Below, piece by piece: positions 35,801-49,600 of a DNA stretch of 64,000 bases. Both the position numbers and the translations under genes were made by a program. The DNA is from Arenicola marina (Eukaryota; Annelida; Polychaeta; Arenicolidae), in the NCBI GenBank assembly GCA_964019135.1, contig OZ025248.1, forward strand, positions 56,227,670-56,291,669, given 5' to 3'. How positions within the stretch are numbered: the stretch's first letter is position 1; each line of letters begins with the position of its first letter. The notes under the pieces were generated by a model. The model searched no databases and was not told where the DNA came from. It was given only the letters and a program-made list of their open reading frames with translations.

Positions 35801-38800
35801 CATTGATCGCTCAGTCCCATTGGTCGATCTTTCCCATTGGTTCATTTTTTCCAGTGTTCCATCTTTCCCAGTGGTCCATCATTCCCAGTGGTCCATCTTT
35901 CCCAATGGTCCATCTTTCCCATTGGTCGATCTTTTCCAGTGTTCCATCTTTCCCATTGATCGATCAGTCCCATTGGTCCATTCTCAGTGGTCCATCTTTC
36001 CCATTGGTCTATCTTTCCCATTGGTCCATCTTTCCCATTGGTTCTTTTTTTTCAGTGGTCCATCTTTCCCAGTGGTCCATCTTTCCCATTGGTCCATCTT
36101 TCCCATTGGTTCATTTTTTCCAGTGGTCCATCTTTCCCAGTGGTCTATCTTTCCCATTGGTCCATCTTTCCCATTGGTTCATTTTTTCCAGTGGTCCATC
36201 TTTCCCATTGATCGATCAGTCCCATTGGTCGATCTTTCCCATTGGTTCATTTTTTCCAGTGGTCCATCTTTCCCAGTGGTCCATCTTTCCCAGTGGTCTA
36301 TCTTTCCCAGTGGTCCATCTTTCCCAGTGGTCCATCTTTCCCAGTGGTCAATCTTTCCCATCGGTCCATCTTTCCATTTCCATTTCATTTTTTTCAGTGG
36401 TCCATCTTTCCCATTGATCGATCAGTCCCATTAGTCGATCTTTCCCATTGGTTCATTTTTTCCAGTGGTCCATCTTTCCCATTGGTCGATCTTTCCCATT
36501 GGTTCATTTTTTCCAGTGGTCCATGTTTCCCAGTGGTCTATCTTTCCCATTGGTCCATCTTTCCCATTGGTTCATTTTTTCCAGTGGTCCATCTTTCCCA
36601 TTGATCGATCAGTCCCATTGGTCGATCTCTCTCAGTTGTCCATCTTTCCCAGTGGTCTATCTTTCCCATTGGTCCATCTTTCCCATTGGTCCATTTTTTC
36701 CAGTGGCCCATCTTTCCCATTGGTCCATCTTTCCCATTGGTTAATTTTTTCCAGTGGTCCATCTTTCCCAGTGGTCTATCTATCCCATTGGTCCATCTTT
36801 CCCATTGGTTCATTTTTTCCAGTGGTCCATCTTTCCCAATGGTCTATCTTTCCCATTGGTCCATCTTTCCCATTGGTCCATTTTTTCCAGTGGTCCATCT
36901 TTCCCATTGGTCCATCTTTCTCATTGGTTCATTTTTTCCAGTGGTCCATCTTTCCCAATGGTCTATCTTTCCCATTGGTCCATCTATCCCATTGGTTCTT
37001 TTTATCCAGTGGTCCATCTTTCCCAGTGGTCTATCTTTCCCATTGGTCCATCTTTCCCATTGGTCCAGCTTTCTTAGTGGTCCATCTTTCCCAATGGTCC
37101 ATCTTTCCCATTGGTCCATCTTTTCCATTGGTTCATTTTTTCCAGTGATCCATCTTTCCCATTGATCGATCAGTCCCATTGGTCGATCTTTCTCAGTTGT
37201 CCATCTTTCCCAGTGGTCTATCTTTCCCATTGGTCCATCTTTCCCATTGGTCCATTTTTTCCAGTGGCGGTCCATCTTTCCCATTGGTTCATTTTTTCCA
37301 GTGGTCCATCTTTCCCAGTGGTCTATCTTTCCCATTGGTCCATCTTTCCCATTGGTTCATTTTTTCCAGTGGTCCATCTTTCCCATTGATAGATCAGTCC
37401 CATTGGTCGATCTTTCCCATTGGTTCATTTTTTCCAGTGGTCCATCTTTCCCAGTGGTCTATCTTTCCCATTGGTCCATCTTTCCCATTGGTTCATTTTT
37501 TCCAGTGGTCCATCTTTCCCATTGATCGATCAGTCCCATTGGTCGATCTTTCTCAGTTGTCCATCTTTCCCAGTGGTCTATCTTTCCCATTGGTCCATCT
37601 TTCCCATTGGTCCATCTTTCCCATTGGTCCATCTTCCCCATTGGTCCATCTTTCTCAGTTGTCCATCTTTCCCAGTGGTCTATCTTTCCCATTGGTCCAT
37701 CTTTCCCATTGGTTCATTTTTTCCAGTGGTCCATCTTTCCCAGTGGTCTATCTTTCCCATTGGTCCATCTATCCCATTGGTTCTTTTTATCCAGTGGTCC
37801 ATCTTTCCCAGTGGTCTATCTTTCCCATTGGTTCATCTTTCCCATTGGTCCAGCTTTCTTAGTGGTACATCTTTCCCATTGGTCTATTTTTCCATTGGTC
37901 CATCTTTCCCATTGGTCCATCTTTCCCAGTGGTCCAGCTTTCCCAGTGGTCCATCTTTCCCAGTGGTCCATCTTTCCCATTGGTCCATCTTTCCCATTGG
38001 TCCATTTTCCCATTGGTCCATTTTCCCATTGGTTCATCTTTCCCATTGGTCCATCTTTTCCAGTGGTCCATCTTTCCCAGTGGTCCATCTTTCCCATTGG
38101 TTCATCTTTCCCATTGGTCCATTTTCCCATTGGTCCATCTTTCCCATTGGTCCATCTTTCCCATTGGTCCATCTTTCCCATTGTTCCATCTTTCCCATTG
38201 GTTCATTTTTTCCTGTGGTCCATCTTTTCCAGTGGTCCATCTTTCCCATTGGTCCATCTTTCCCAGTGGTCAATCTTTCCCATCGGTCCATCTATCCATT
38301 TCCATTTAATTTTTTTCAGTGGTCCATCTTTCCCATTGATCGATCAGTCCCATTAGTCGATCTTTCCCATTGGTTCATTTTTTCCAGTGGTCCATCTTTC
38401 CCATTGGTCCATCTTTCCCATTGGTTCATTTTTTCCAGTGGTCCATCTTTCCCAGTGGTCTATCTTTCCCATTGGTCCATCTTTCCCAGTGGTTCATTTT
38501 TTCCAGTGGTCCATCTTTCCCATTGATCGCTCAGTCCCATTGGTCGATCTTTCCCATTGGTTCATTTTTTCCAGTGGTCCATCTTTCCCAGTGGTCCATC
38601 TTTCCCAGTGGTTCATTTTTTCCAGGGGTCCATCTTTCCCAGTGGTCTATCTTTCCCATTGGTCCATCTTTCCCATTGGTTCATTTTTTCCAGTGGTCCA
38701 TCTTTCCCATTGATCGATCAGTCCCATTGGTCGATCTTTCCCATTGCTTCATTTTTTCCAGTGGTCCATCTTACTCAGTGGTCCATCTTTCCCAGTGGTC

Positions 38801-41800
38801 TATCTTTCCCAGTGGTCCATCTTTCCCAGTGGTCCATCTTTCCCAGTGGTCAATCTTTCCCATCGGTCCATCTTTCCATTTCCAATTCATTTTTTCCAGT
38901 GGTCCATCTTTCCCATTGATCGATCAGTCCCATTGGTCGATCTTTCCCATTGGTTCATTTTTTCCAGTGGTCCATCTTTCCCAGTGGTCTATCTTTCCCA
39001 TTGGTCGATCTTTCCCATTGGTTCATTTTTTCCAGTGGTCCATCTTTCCCATTGGTCCATCTTTCCCATTGGTCCATCTTTCCCAGTGGTCCAGCTTTCT
39101 CAGTGGTCCATCTTTCCCAGTGGTCCATCTTTCTCATTGGTCCATCTTTCCCATTGGTCCATTTTCCCATTGGTCCATTTTCCCATTGGTTCATCTTTCC
39201 CATTGGTCCATCTTTTCCAGTGGTCCATCTTTCCCAGTGGTCCATCTTTCCCATTGGTCCATCTTTCCCATTGGTCCATTTTCCCATTGGTCCATCTTTC
39301 CCATTGGTCCATCTTTCACATTGGTCCATCTTTCCCATTGTTCCATCTTTCCCATTGGTTCATTTTTTCCTGTGGTCCATCTTTTCCAGTGGTCCATCTT
39401 TCCCATTGGTCCATCTTTCCCAGTGGTCAATCTTTCCCATCGGTCCATCTTTCCATTTCCATTTCATTTTTTTCAGTGGTCCATCTTTCCCATTGATCGA
39501 TCTGTCCCATTAGTCGATCTTTCCCATTGGTTCATTTTTTCCAGTGGTCCATCTTTCCCAGTGGTCTATCTTTCCCATTGGTTCATTTTTTCCAGTGGTC
39601 CATCTTTCCCAGTGGTCTATCTTTCCCATTGGTCCATCTTTCCCATTGGTTCATTTTTTCCAGTGGTCCATCTTTCCCATTGATCGCTCAGTCCCATTGG
39701 TCGATCTTTCCCATTGGTTCATTTTTTCCAGTGGTCCATCTTTCCCAGTGGTCCATCTTTCCCAATGGTCCATCTTTCCCATTGGTCGATCTTTTCCAGT
39801 GTTCCATCTTTCCCATTGATCGATCAGTCCCATTGGTCCATTCTCAGTGGTCCATCTTTCCCATTGGTCTATCTTTCCCATTGGTCCATCTTTCCCATTG
39901 GTTCTTTTTTTTCAGTGGTCCATCTTTCCCAGTGGTCCATCTTTCCCATTGGTCCATCTTTCCCATTGGTTCATTTTTTCCAGTGGTCCATCTTTCCCAG
40001 TGGTCTATCTTTCCCATTGGTCCATCTTTCCCATTGGTTCATTTTTTCCAGTGGTCCATCTTTCCCATTGATCGATCAGTCCCATTGGTCGATCTTTCCC
40101 ATTGGTTCATTTTTTCCAGTGGTCCATCTTTCCCAGTGGTCCATCTTTCCCAGTGGTCTATCTTTCCCAGTGGTCCATCTTTCCCAGTGGTCCATCTTTC
40201 CCAGTGGTCAATCTTTCCCATCGGTCCATCTTTCCATTTCCATTTCATTTTTTTCAGTGGTCCATCTTTGCCATTGATCGATCAGTCCCATTAGTCGATC
40301 TTTCCCATTGGTTCATTTTTTCCAGTGGTCCATCTTTCCCATTGGTCCATCTTTCCCATTGGTTCATTTTTTCCAGTGGTCCATCTTTCCCAGTGGTCTA
40401 TCTTTCCCATTGGTCCATCTTTCCCATTGGTTCATTTTTTCCAGTGGTCCATCTTTCCCATTGATCGCTCAGTCCCATTGGTCGATCTTTCCCATTGGTT
40501 CATTTTTTCCAGTGGTCCATCTTTCCCTGTGGTCCATCTTTCCCAGTGGTTCATTTTTTCCAGGGGTCCATCTTTCCCAGTGGTCTATCTTTCCCATTGG
40601 TCCATCTTTCCCATTGGTTCATTTTTTCCAGTGGTCCATCTTTCCCATTAATCGATCAGTCCCTTTGGTCGATCTTTCCCATTGGTTCATTTTTTCCAGT
40701 GGTCCATCTTTCTCAGTGGTCCATCTTTCCCAGTGGTCTATCTTTCCCAGTGGTCCATCTTTCCCAGTGGTCCATCTTTCCCAGTGGTCAATCTTTCCCA
40801 TCGGTCCATCTTTCCATTTCCAATTCATTTTTTCCAGTGGTCCATCTTTCCCATTGATCGATCAGTCCCATTGGTCGATCTTTCCCATTGGTTCATTTTT
40901 TCCAGTGGTCCATGTTTCCCAGTGGTCTATCTTTCCCATTGGTCCATCTTTCCCATTGGTTCATTTTTTCCAGTGGTCCATCTTTCCCATTGATCGATCA
41001 GTCCCATTGGTCGATCTCTCTCAGTTGTCCATCTTTCCCAGTGGTCTATCTTTCCCATTGGCCCATCTTTCCCATTGGTCCATTTTTTCCAGTGGCCCAT
41101 CTTTCCCATTGGTCCATCTTTCCCATTGGTTAATTTTTTCCAGTGGTCCATCTTTCCCAGTGGTCTATCTATCCCATTGGTCCATCTTTCCCATTGGTTC
41201 ATTTTTTCCAGTGGTCCATCTTTCCCAATGGTCTATCTTTCCCATTGGTCCATCTTTCCCATTGGTCCATTTTTTCCAGTGGTCCATCTTTTCCATTGGT
41301 CCATCTTTCTCATTGGTTCATTTTTTCCAGTGGTCCATCTTTCCCAATGGTCTATCTTTCCCATTGGTCCATCTATCCCATTGGTTCTTTTTATCCAGTG
41401 GTCCATCTTTCCCAGTGGTCTATCTTTCCCATTGGTCCATCTTTCCCATTGGTCCAGCTTTCTTAGTGGTCCATCTTTCCCAATGGTCCATCTTTCCCAT
41501 TGGTCCATCTTTTCCATTGGTTCATTTTTTCCAGTGATCCATCTTTCCCATTGATCGATCAGTCCCATTGGTCGATCTTTCTCAGTTGTCCATCTTTCCC
41601 AGTGGTCTATCTTTCCCATTGGTCCATCTTTCCCATTGGTCCATTTTTTCCAGTGGCCCATCTTTCCCATTGGTCCATCTTTCCCATTGGTTCATTTTTT
41701 CCAGTGGTCCATCTTTCCCAGTGGTCTATCTTTCCCATTGGTCCATCTTTCCCATTGGTTCATTTTTTCCAGTGGTCCATCTTTCCCAGTGGTCTATCTT

Positions 41801-44800
41801 TCCCATTGGTCCATCTTTCCCATTGGTTCATTTTTTCCAGTGGTCCATCTTTCCCATTGATAGATCAGTCCCATTGGTCGATCTTTCCCATTGGTTCATT
41901 TTTTCCAGTGGTCCATCTTTCCCAGTGGTCTATCTTTCCCATTGGTCCATCTTTCCCATTGGTTCATTTTTTCCAGTGGTCCATCTTTCCCATTGATCGA
42001 TCAGTCCCATTGGTCGATCTTTCTCAGTTGTCCATCTTTCCCAGTGGTCTATCTTTCCCATTGGTCCATCTTTCCCATTGGTCCATCTTTCCCATTGGTC
42101 GATCTTCCCCATTGGTCCATCTTTCTCAGTTGTCCATCTTTCCCAGTGGTCTATCTTTCCCATTGGTCCATCTTTCCCATTGGTTCATTTTTTCCAGTGG
42201 TCCATCTTTCCCAGTGGTCTATCTTTCCCATTGGTCCATCTATCCCATTGGTTCTTTTTATCCAGTGGTCCATCTTTCCCAGTGGTCTATCTTTCCCATT
42301 GGTTCATCTTTCCCATTGGTCCAGCTTTCTTAGTGGTACATCTTTCCCATTGGTCCATTTTTCCATTGGTCCATCTTTCCCATTGGTCCATCTTTCCCAG
42401 TGGTCCAGCTTTCTCAGTGGTCCATCTTTCCCAGTGGTCCATCTTTCCCATTGGTCCATCTTTCCCATTGGTCCATTTTCCTATTGGTCCATTTTCTCAT
42501 TGGTTCATCTTTCCCATTGGTCCATCTTTTCCAGTGGTCCATCTTTCCCAGTGGTCCATCTTTCCCATTGGTCCATCTTTCCCATTGGTCCATTTTCCCA
42601 TTGGTCCATCTTTCCCATTGGTCCATCTTTCCCATTGGTCCATCTTTCCCATTGTTCCATCTTTCCCATTGGTTCATTTTTTCCTGTGGTCCATCTTTTC
42701 CAGTGGTCCATCTTTCCCATTGGTCCATCTTTCCCAGTGGTCAATCTTTCCCATCGGTCCATCTTTCCATTTCCATTTCATTTTTTTCAGTGGTCCATCT
42801 TTCCCATTGATCGATCAGTCCCATTAGTCGATCTTTCCCATTGGTTCATTTTTTCCAGTGGTCCATCTTTCCCATTGGTCCATCTTTCCCATTGGTTCAT
42901 TTTTTCCAGTGGTCCATCTTTCCCAGTGGTCTATCTTTCCCATTGGTCCATCTTTCCCAGTGGTTCATTTTTTCCAGTGGTCCATCTTTCCCATTGATCG
43001 CTCAGTCCCATTGGTCGATCTTTCCCATTGGTTCATTTTTTCCAGTGGTCCATCTTTCCCAGTGGTCCATCTTTCCCAGTGGTTCATTTTTTCCAGGGGT
43101 CCATCTTTCCCAGTGGTCTATCTTTCCCATTGGTCCATCTTTCCCATTGGTTCATTTTTTCCAGTGGTCCATCTTTCCCATTGATCGATCAGTCCCATTG
43201 GTCGATCTTTCCCATTGCTTCATTTTTTCCAGTGGTCCATCTTTCTCAGTGGTCCATCTTTCCCAGTGGTCTATCTTTCCCAGTGGTCCATCTTTCCCAG
43301 TGGTCCATCTTTCCCAGTGGTCAATCTTTCCCATCGGTCCATCTTTCCATTTCCAATTCATTTTTTCCAGTGGTCCATCTTTCCCATTGATCGATCAGTC
43401 CCATTGGTCGATCTTTCCCATTGGTTCATTTTTTCCAGTGGTCCATCTTTCCCAGTGGTCTATCTTTCCCATTGGTCGATCTTTCCCATTGGTTCATTTT
43501 TTCCAGTGGTCCATCTTTCCCAGTGGTCTATCTTTCCCATTGGTCCATCTTTCCCATTGGTCCATTTTTTCCAGTGGTCCATCTTTCCCATTGGTCCATC
43601 TTTCTCATTGGTTCATTTTTTCCAGTGGTCCATCTTTCCCAATGGTCTATCTTTCCCATTGGTCCATCTATCCCATTGGTTCTTTTTATCCAGTGGTCCA
43701 TCTTTCCCAGTGGTCTATCTTTCCCATTGGTCCATCTTTCCCATTGGTCCAGCTTTCTTAGTGGTCCATCTTTCCCAATGGTCCATCTTTCCCATTGGTC
43801 CATTTTTTCCAGTGGTCCATCTTTCCCATTGGTCCATCTTTCCCATTGGTCCATTTTTTCCAGTGGTCCATCTTTCCCATTGGTCCATCTTTCTCATTGG
43901 TTCATTTTTTCCAGTGGTCCATCTTTCCCAATGGTCTATCTTTCCCATTGGTCCATCTATCCCATTGGTTCTTTTTATCCAGTGGTCCATCTTTCCCAGT
44001 GGTCTACCTTTCCCATTGGTCCATCTTTCCCATTGGTCCAGCTTTCTTAGTGGTCCATCTTTCCCAATGGTCCATCTTTCCCATTGGTCCATTTTTTCCA
44101 GTGGTCCATCTTTCCCATTGGTCCATCTTTCCCATTGGTCCATTTTTTCCAGTGGTCCATCTTTCCCATTGGTCCATCTTTCCCATTGGTCCATTTTTTC
44201 CAGTGGTCCATCTTTCCCATTGGTCCATCTTTCCCATTGGTCCATCTTTTCCAGTGGTCCATCTTTCCCAGTGGTCCATCTTTCCCATTGGTCCATCTTT
44301 CCCATTGGTCCATTTTCCCATTGGTCCATCTTTCCCATTGGTCCATCTTTCCCATTGGTCCATCTTTCCCATTGTTACATCTTTCCCATTGGTTCATTTT
44401 TTCCTGTGGTCCATCTTTTCCAGTGGTCCATCTTTCCCATTGGTCCATCTTTCCCAGTGGTCAATCTTTCCCATCGGTCCATCTTTCCATTTCCATTTCA
44501 TTTTTTTCAGTGGTCCATCTTTCCCATTGATCGATCAGTCCCATTAGTCGATCTTTCCCATTGGTTCATTTTTTCCAGTGGTCCATCTTTCCCATTGGTC
44601 CATCTTTCCCATTGGTTCATTTTTTCCAGTGGTCCATCTTTCCCAGTGGTCTATCTTTCCCATTGGTCCATCTTTCCCATTGGTTCATTTTTTCCAGTGG
44701 TCCATCTTTCCCATTGATCGCTCAGTCCCATTGGTCGATCTTTCCCATTGGTTCATTTTTTCCAGTGGTCCATCTTTCCCAGTGGTCCATCTTTCCCAGT

Positions 44801-47800
44801 GGTTCATTTTTTCCAGGGGTCCATCTTTCCCAGTGGTCTATCTTTCCCATTGGTCCATCTTTCCCATTGGTTCATTTTTTCCAGTGGTCCATCTTTCCCA
44901 TTGATCGATCAGTCCCATTGGTCGATCTTTCCCATTGGTTCATTTTTTCCAGTGGTCCATCTTTCTCAGTGGTCCATCTTTCCCAGTGGTCTATCTTTCC
45001 CAGTGGTCCATCTTTCCCAGTGGTCCATCTTTCCCAGTGGTCAATCTTTCCCATCAGTCCATCTTTCCATTTCCAATTCATTTTTTCCAGTGGTCCATCT
45101 TTCCCATTGATCGATCAGTCCCATTGGTCGATCTTTCCCATTGCTTCATTTTTTCCAGTGGTCCATCTTTCCCAGTGGTCTATCTTTCCCATTGGTCGAT
45201 CTTTCCCATTGGTTCATTTTTTCCAGTGGTCCACCTTTCCCAGTGGTCTATCTTTCCCATTGGTCCATCTTTCCCATTGGTCCATTTTTTCCAGTGGTCC
45301 ATCTTTCCCATTGGTCCATCTTTCTCATTGGTTCATTTTTTCCAGTGGTCCATCTTTCCCAGTGGTCTATCTTTCCCATCGGTCCATCTTTCCCATTGGT
45401 CCAGCTTTCTTAGTGGTCCATCTTTCCCATTGGTCCATTTTTTCCAGTGGTCCATCTTTCCCATTGGTCCATCTTTCCCATTGGTCCATTTTTTCCAGCG
45501 GTCCATCTTTCCCATTGGTCCATCTTTCTCATTGGTTCATTTTTTCCAGTGGTCCATCTTTCCCAATGGTCTATCTTTCCCATTGGTCCATCTATCCCAT
45601 TGGTTCTTTTTATCCAGTGGTCCATCTTTCCCAGTGGTCTATCTTTCCCATTGGTCCATCTTTCCCATTGGTCCAGCTTTCTTAGTGGTCCATCTTTCCC
45701 AATGGTCCATCTTTCCCATTGGTCCATTTTTTCCAGTGGTCCATCTTTCCCATTGGTCCATCTTTCCCATTGGTCCATTTTTTCCAGTGGTCCATCTTTC
45801 CCATTGGTCCATCTTTCCCATTGGTCCATTTTTTCCAGTGGTCCATCTTTCCCATTGGTCCATCTTTCTCATTGGTTCATTTTTTCCAGTGGTCCATCTT
45901 TCCCAATGGTCTATCTTTCCCATTGGTCCATCTATCCCATTGGTTCTTTTTATCCAGTGGTCCATCTTTCCCAGTGGTCTATCTTTCCCATTGGTCCATC
46001 TTTCCCATTGGTCCAGCTTTCTTAGTGGTCCATCTTTCCCAATGGTCCATCTTTCCCATTGGTTCATTTTTCCCAATGGTCCATCTTTTCCATTGATCGA
46101 TCAGTCCCATTGGTCGATCTTTCTCAGTTGTCCATCTTTCCCAGTGGTCTATCTTTCCCATTGGTCCATCTTTCCCATTGGTCCATTTTTTCCAGTGGCC
46201 CATCTTTCCCATTGGTCCATCTTTCCCATTGGTTCATTTTTTCCAGTGGTCCATCTTTCCCAGTGGTCTATCTTTCCCATTGGTCCATCTTTCTCATTGG
46301 TTCATTTTTTCCAGTGGTCCATCTTTCCCATTGATAGATCAGTCCCATTGGTCGATCTTTCCCATTGGTTCATTTTTTCCAGTGGTCCATCTTTCCCAGT
46401 GGTCTATCTTTCCCATTGGTCCATCTTTCCCATTGGTTCATTTTTTCCAGTGGTCCATCTTTCCCATTGATCGATCAGTCCCATTGGTCGATCTTTCTCA
46501 GTTGTCCATCTTTCCCAGTGGTCTATCTTTCCCATTGGTCCATCTTTCCCATTGATCGATCAGTCCCATTGGTCGATCTTTCCCATTGGTTCATTTTTTC
46601 CAGTGGTCCATCTTTCTCAGTGGTCCATCTTTCCCAGTGGTCTATCTTTCCCAGTGGTCCATCTTTCCCAGTGGTCCATCTTTCCCAGTGGTCAATCTTT
46701 CCCATCGGTCCATCTTTCTATTTCCAATTCATTTTTTCCAGTGGTTCATCTTTCCCATTGATCGATCAGTCCCATTGGTCGATCTTTCCCATTGGTTCAT
46801 TTTTTCCAGTGGTCCATCTTTCCCAGTGGTCTATCTTTCCCATTGGTCCATCTTTCCCATTGGTTCATTTTTTCCAGTGGTCCATCTTTCCCATTGATCG
46901 ATCAGTCCCATTGGTCGATCTTTCTCAGGTGTCCATCTTTCCCAGTGGTCTATCTTTCCCATTGGTCCATCTTTCCCATTGGTCCATTTTTTCCAGTGGC
47001 CCATCTTTCCCATTGGTCCATCTTTCCCATTGGTTAATTTTTTCCAGTGGTCCATCTTTCCCAGTGGTCTATCTATCCCATTGGTCCATCTTTCCCATTG
47101 GTTCATTTTTTCCAGTGGTCCATCCTTCCCAATGGTCTATCTTTCCCATTGGTCCATCTTTCCCATTGGTCCATTTTTTCCAGTGGTCCATCTTTCCCAT
47201 TGGTCCATCTTTCTCATTGGTTCATTTTTTCCAGTGGTCCATCTTTCCCAATGGTCTATCTTTCCCATTGGTCCATCTATCCCATTGGTTCTTTTTATCC
47301 AGTGGTCCATCTTTCCCAGTGGTCTATCTTTCCCATTGGTCCATCTTTCCCATTGGTCCAGCTTTCTTAGTGGTCCATCTTTCCCAATGGTCCATCTTTC
47401 CCATTGGTCCATTTTTTCCAGTGGTCCATCTTTCCCATTGGTCCATCTTTCCCATTGGTCCATTTTTTCCAGTGGTCCATCTTTCCCATTGGTCCATCTT
47501 TCTCATTGGTTCATTTTTTCCAGTAGTCCATCTTTCCCAATGGTCTATCTTTCCCATTGGTCCATCTATCCCATTGGTTCTTTTTATCCAGTGGTCCATC
47601 TTTCCCAGTGGTCTATCTTTCCCATTGGTCCATCTTTCCCATTGGTCCAGCTTTCTTAGTGGTCCATCTTTCCCAATGGTCCATCTTTCCCATTGGTTCA
47701 TTTTTCCCAATGGTCCATCTTTCCCATTGATCGATCAGTCCCATTGGTCGATCTTTCTCAGTTGTCCATCTTTCCCAGTGGTCTATCTTTCCCATTGGTC

Positions 47801-49600
47801 CATCTTTCCCATTGGTCCATTTTTTCCAGTGGCCCATCTTTCCCATTGGTCCATCTTTCCCATTGGTTAATTTTTTCCAGTGGTCCATCTTTCCCAGTGG
47901 TCTATCTTTCCCATTGGTCCATCTTTCTCATTGGTTCATTTTTTCCAGTGGTCCATCTTTCCCATTGATAGATCAGTCCCATTGGTCGATCTTTCCCATT
48001 GGTTCATTTTTTCCAGTGGTCCATCTTTCCCATTGGTCCATCTTTCCCATTGGTTCATTTTTTCCAGTGGTCCATCTTTCCCATTGATCGATCAGTCCCA
48101 TTGGTCGATCTTTCTCAGTTGTCCATCTTTCCCAGTGGTCTATCTTTCCCATTGGTCCATCTTTCCCATTGGTCGATCTTTCCCATTGGTCGATCTTCCC
48201 CATTGGTCCATCTTTCTCAGTTGTCCATCTTTCCCAGTGGTCTATCTTTCCCATTGGTCCATCTTTCCCATTGGTCCATCTTTCCCATTGGTTCATTTTT
48301 TCCAGTGGTCCATCTTTCCCAGTGGTCTATCTTTCCCATTGGTCCATCTATCCCATTGGTTCTTTTTATCCAGTGGTCCATCTTTCCCAGTGGTCTATCT
48401 TTCCCGTTGGTTCATCTTTCCCATTGGTCCAGCTTTCTTAGTGGTACATCTTTCCCATTGGTCCATTTTTCCATTGGTCCATCTTTCCCATTGGTCCATC
48501 TTTCCCATTGGTCCAGCTTTCTCAGTGGTCCATCTTTCCCAGTGGTCCATCTTTCCCATTGGTCCATCTTTCCCATTGGTCCATTTTCCCATTGGTCCAT
48601 TTTCCCATTGGTTCATCTTTCCCATTGGTCCATCTTTTCCAGTGGTCCATCTTTCCCAGTGGTCCATCTTTCCCATTGGTCCATCTTTCCCATTGGTCCA
48701 TTTTCCCATTGGTCCATCTTTCCCATTGGTCCATCTTTCCCATTGGTCCATCTTTCCCATTGTTCCATCTTTCCATTTCCATTTCATTTTTTTCAGTGGT
48801 CCATCTTTCCCATTGATCGATCAGTCCCATTAGTCGATCTTTCCCATTGGTTCATTTTTTCCAGTGGTCCATCTTTCCCATTGGTCCATCTTTCCCGTTG
48901 GTTCATTTTTTCCTGTGGTCCATCTTTTCCAGTGGTCCATCTTTCCCATTGGTCCATCTTTCGAAGTGGTCAATCTTTCCCATCGGTCCATCTTTCCATT
49001 TCCATTTCATTTTTTTCAGTGGTCCATCTTTCCCATTGATCGATCAGTCCCATTAGTCGATCTTTCCCATTGGTTCATTTTTTCCAGTGGTCCATCTTTC
49101 CCATTGGTCCATCTTTCCCGTTGGTTCATTTTTTCCAGTGGTCCATCTTTCCCAGTGGTCTATCTTTCCCATTGGTCCATCTTTCCCATTGGTTCATTTT
49201 TTCCAGTGGTCCATCTTTCCCATTGATCGCTCAGTCCCATTGGTCGATCTTTCCCATTGGTTCATTTTTTCCAGTGGTCCATCTTTCCCAGTGGTCCATC
49301 TTTCCCAGTGGTTCATTTTTTCCAGGGGTCCATCTTTCCCAGTGGTCTATCTTTCCCATTGGTCCATCTTTCCCATTGGTTCATTTTTTCCAGTGGTCCA
49401 TCTTTCCCATTGATCGATCAGTCCCATTGGTCGATCTCTCCCATTGGTTCATTTTTTCCAGTGGTCCATCTTTCTCAGTGGTCCATCTTTCCCAGTGGTC
49501 TATCTTTCCCAGTGGTCCATCTTTCCCAGTGGTCCATCTTTCCTAGTGGTCAATCTTCCCATCGGTCCATCTTTCCATTTCCAATTCATTTTTTCCAGTG
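23860..49600. repeat. Higher-order domain marked by a pyrimidine-rich variant unit
   Basis: Within the satellite, a distinctive variant CTTTCCATTTCCA(T/A)TTCATTTTTT recurs about 27 times between about 23,870 and 49,590 and is absent to the right. Neighbouring occurrences are repeatedly about 577-582 bp apart (for example 23.87/24.45, 27.42/28.00, 28.74/29.32, 31.19/31.77, 38.88/39.46 kb), close to 34 units. The T and A forms of the marker usually alternate. Spacings were estimated by eye. Confidence 0.75.
26660..29330. repeat. Two tandem copies of a 1,325-bp higher-order unit
   Basis: The stretch from about 26,670 recurs from about 27,996 with the same order of variant units, including rare ones (GGTCTATCTCCCATTGG at about 27,189 and 28,514; CCATTCTCAGTGG at about 27,023 and 28,348). 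Translations of the two copies are identical over 362 residues, so the copies are near identical at the DNA level. Confidence 0.88.
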
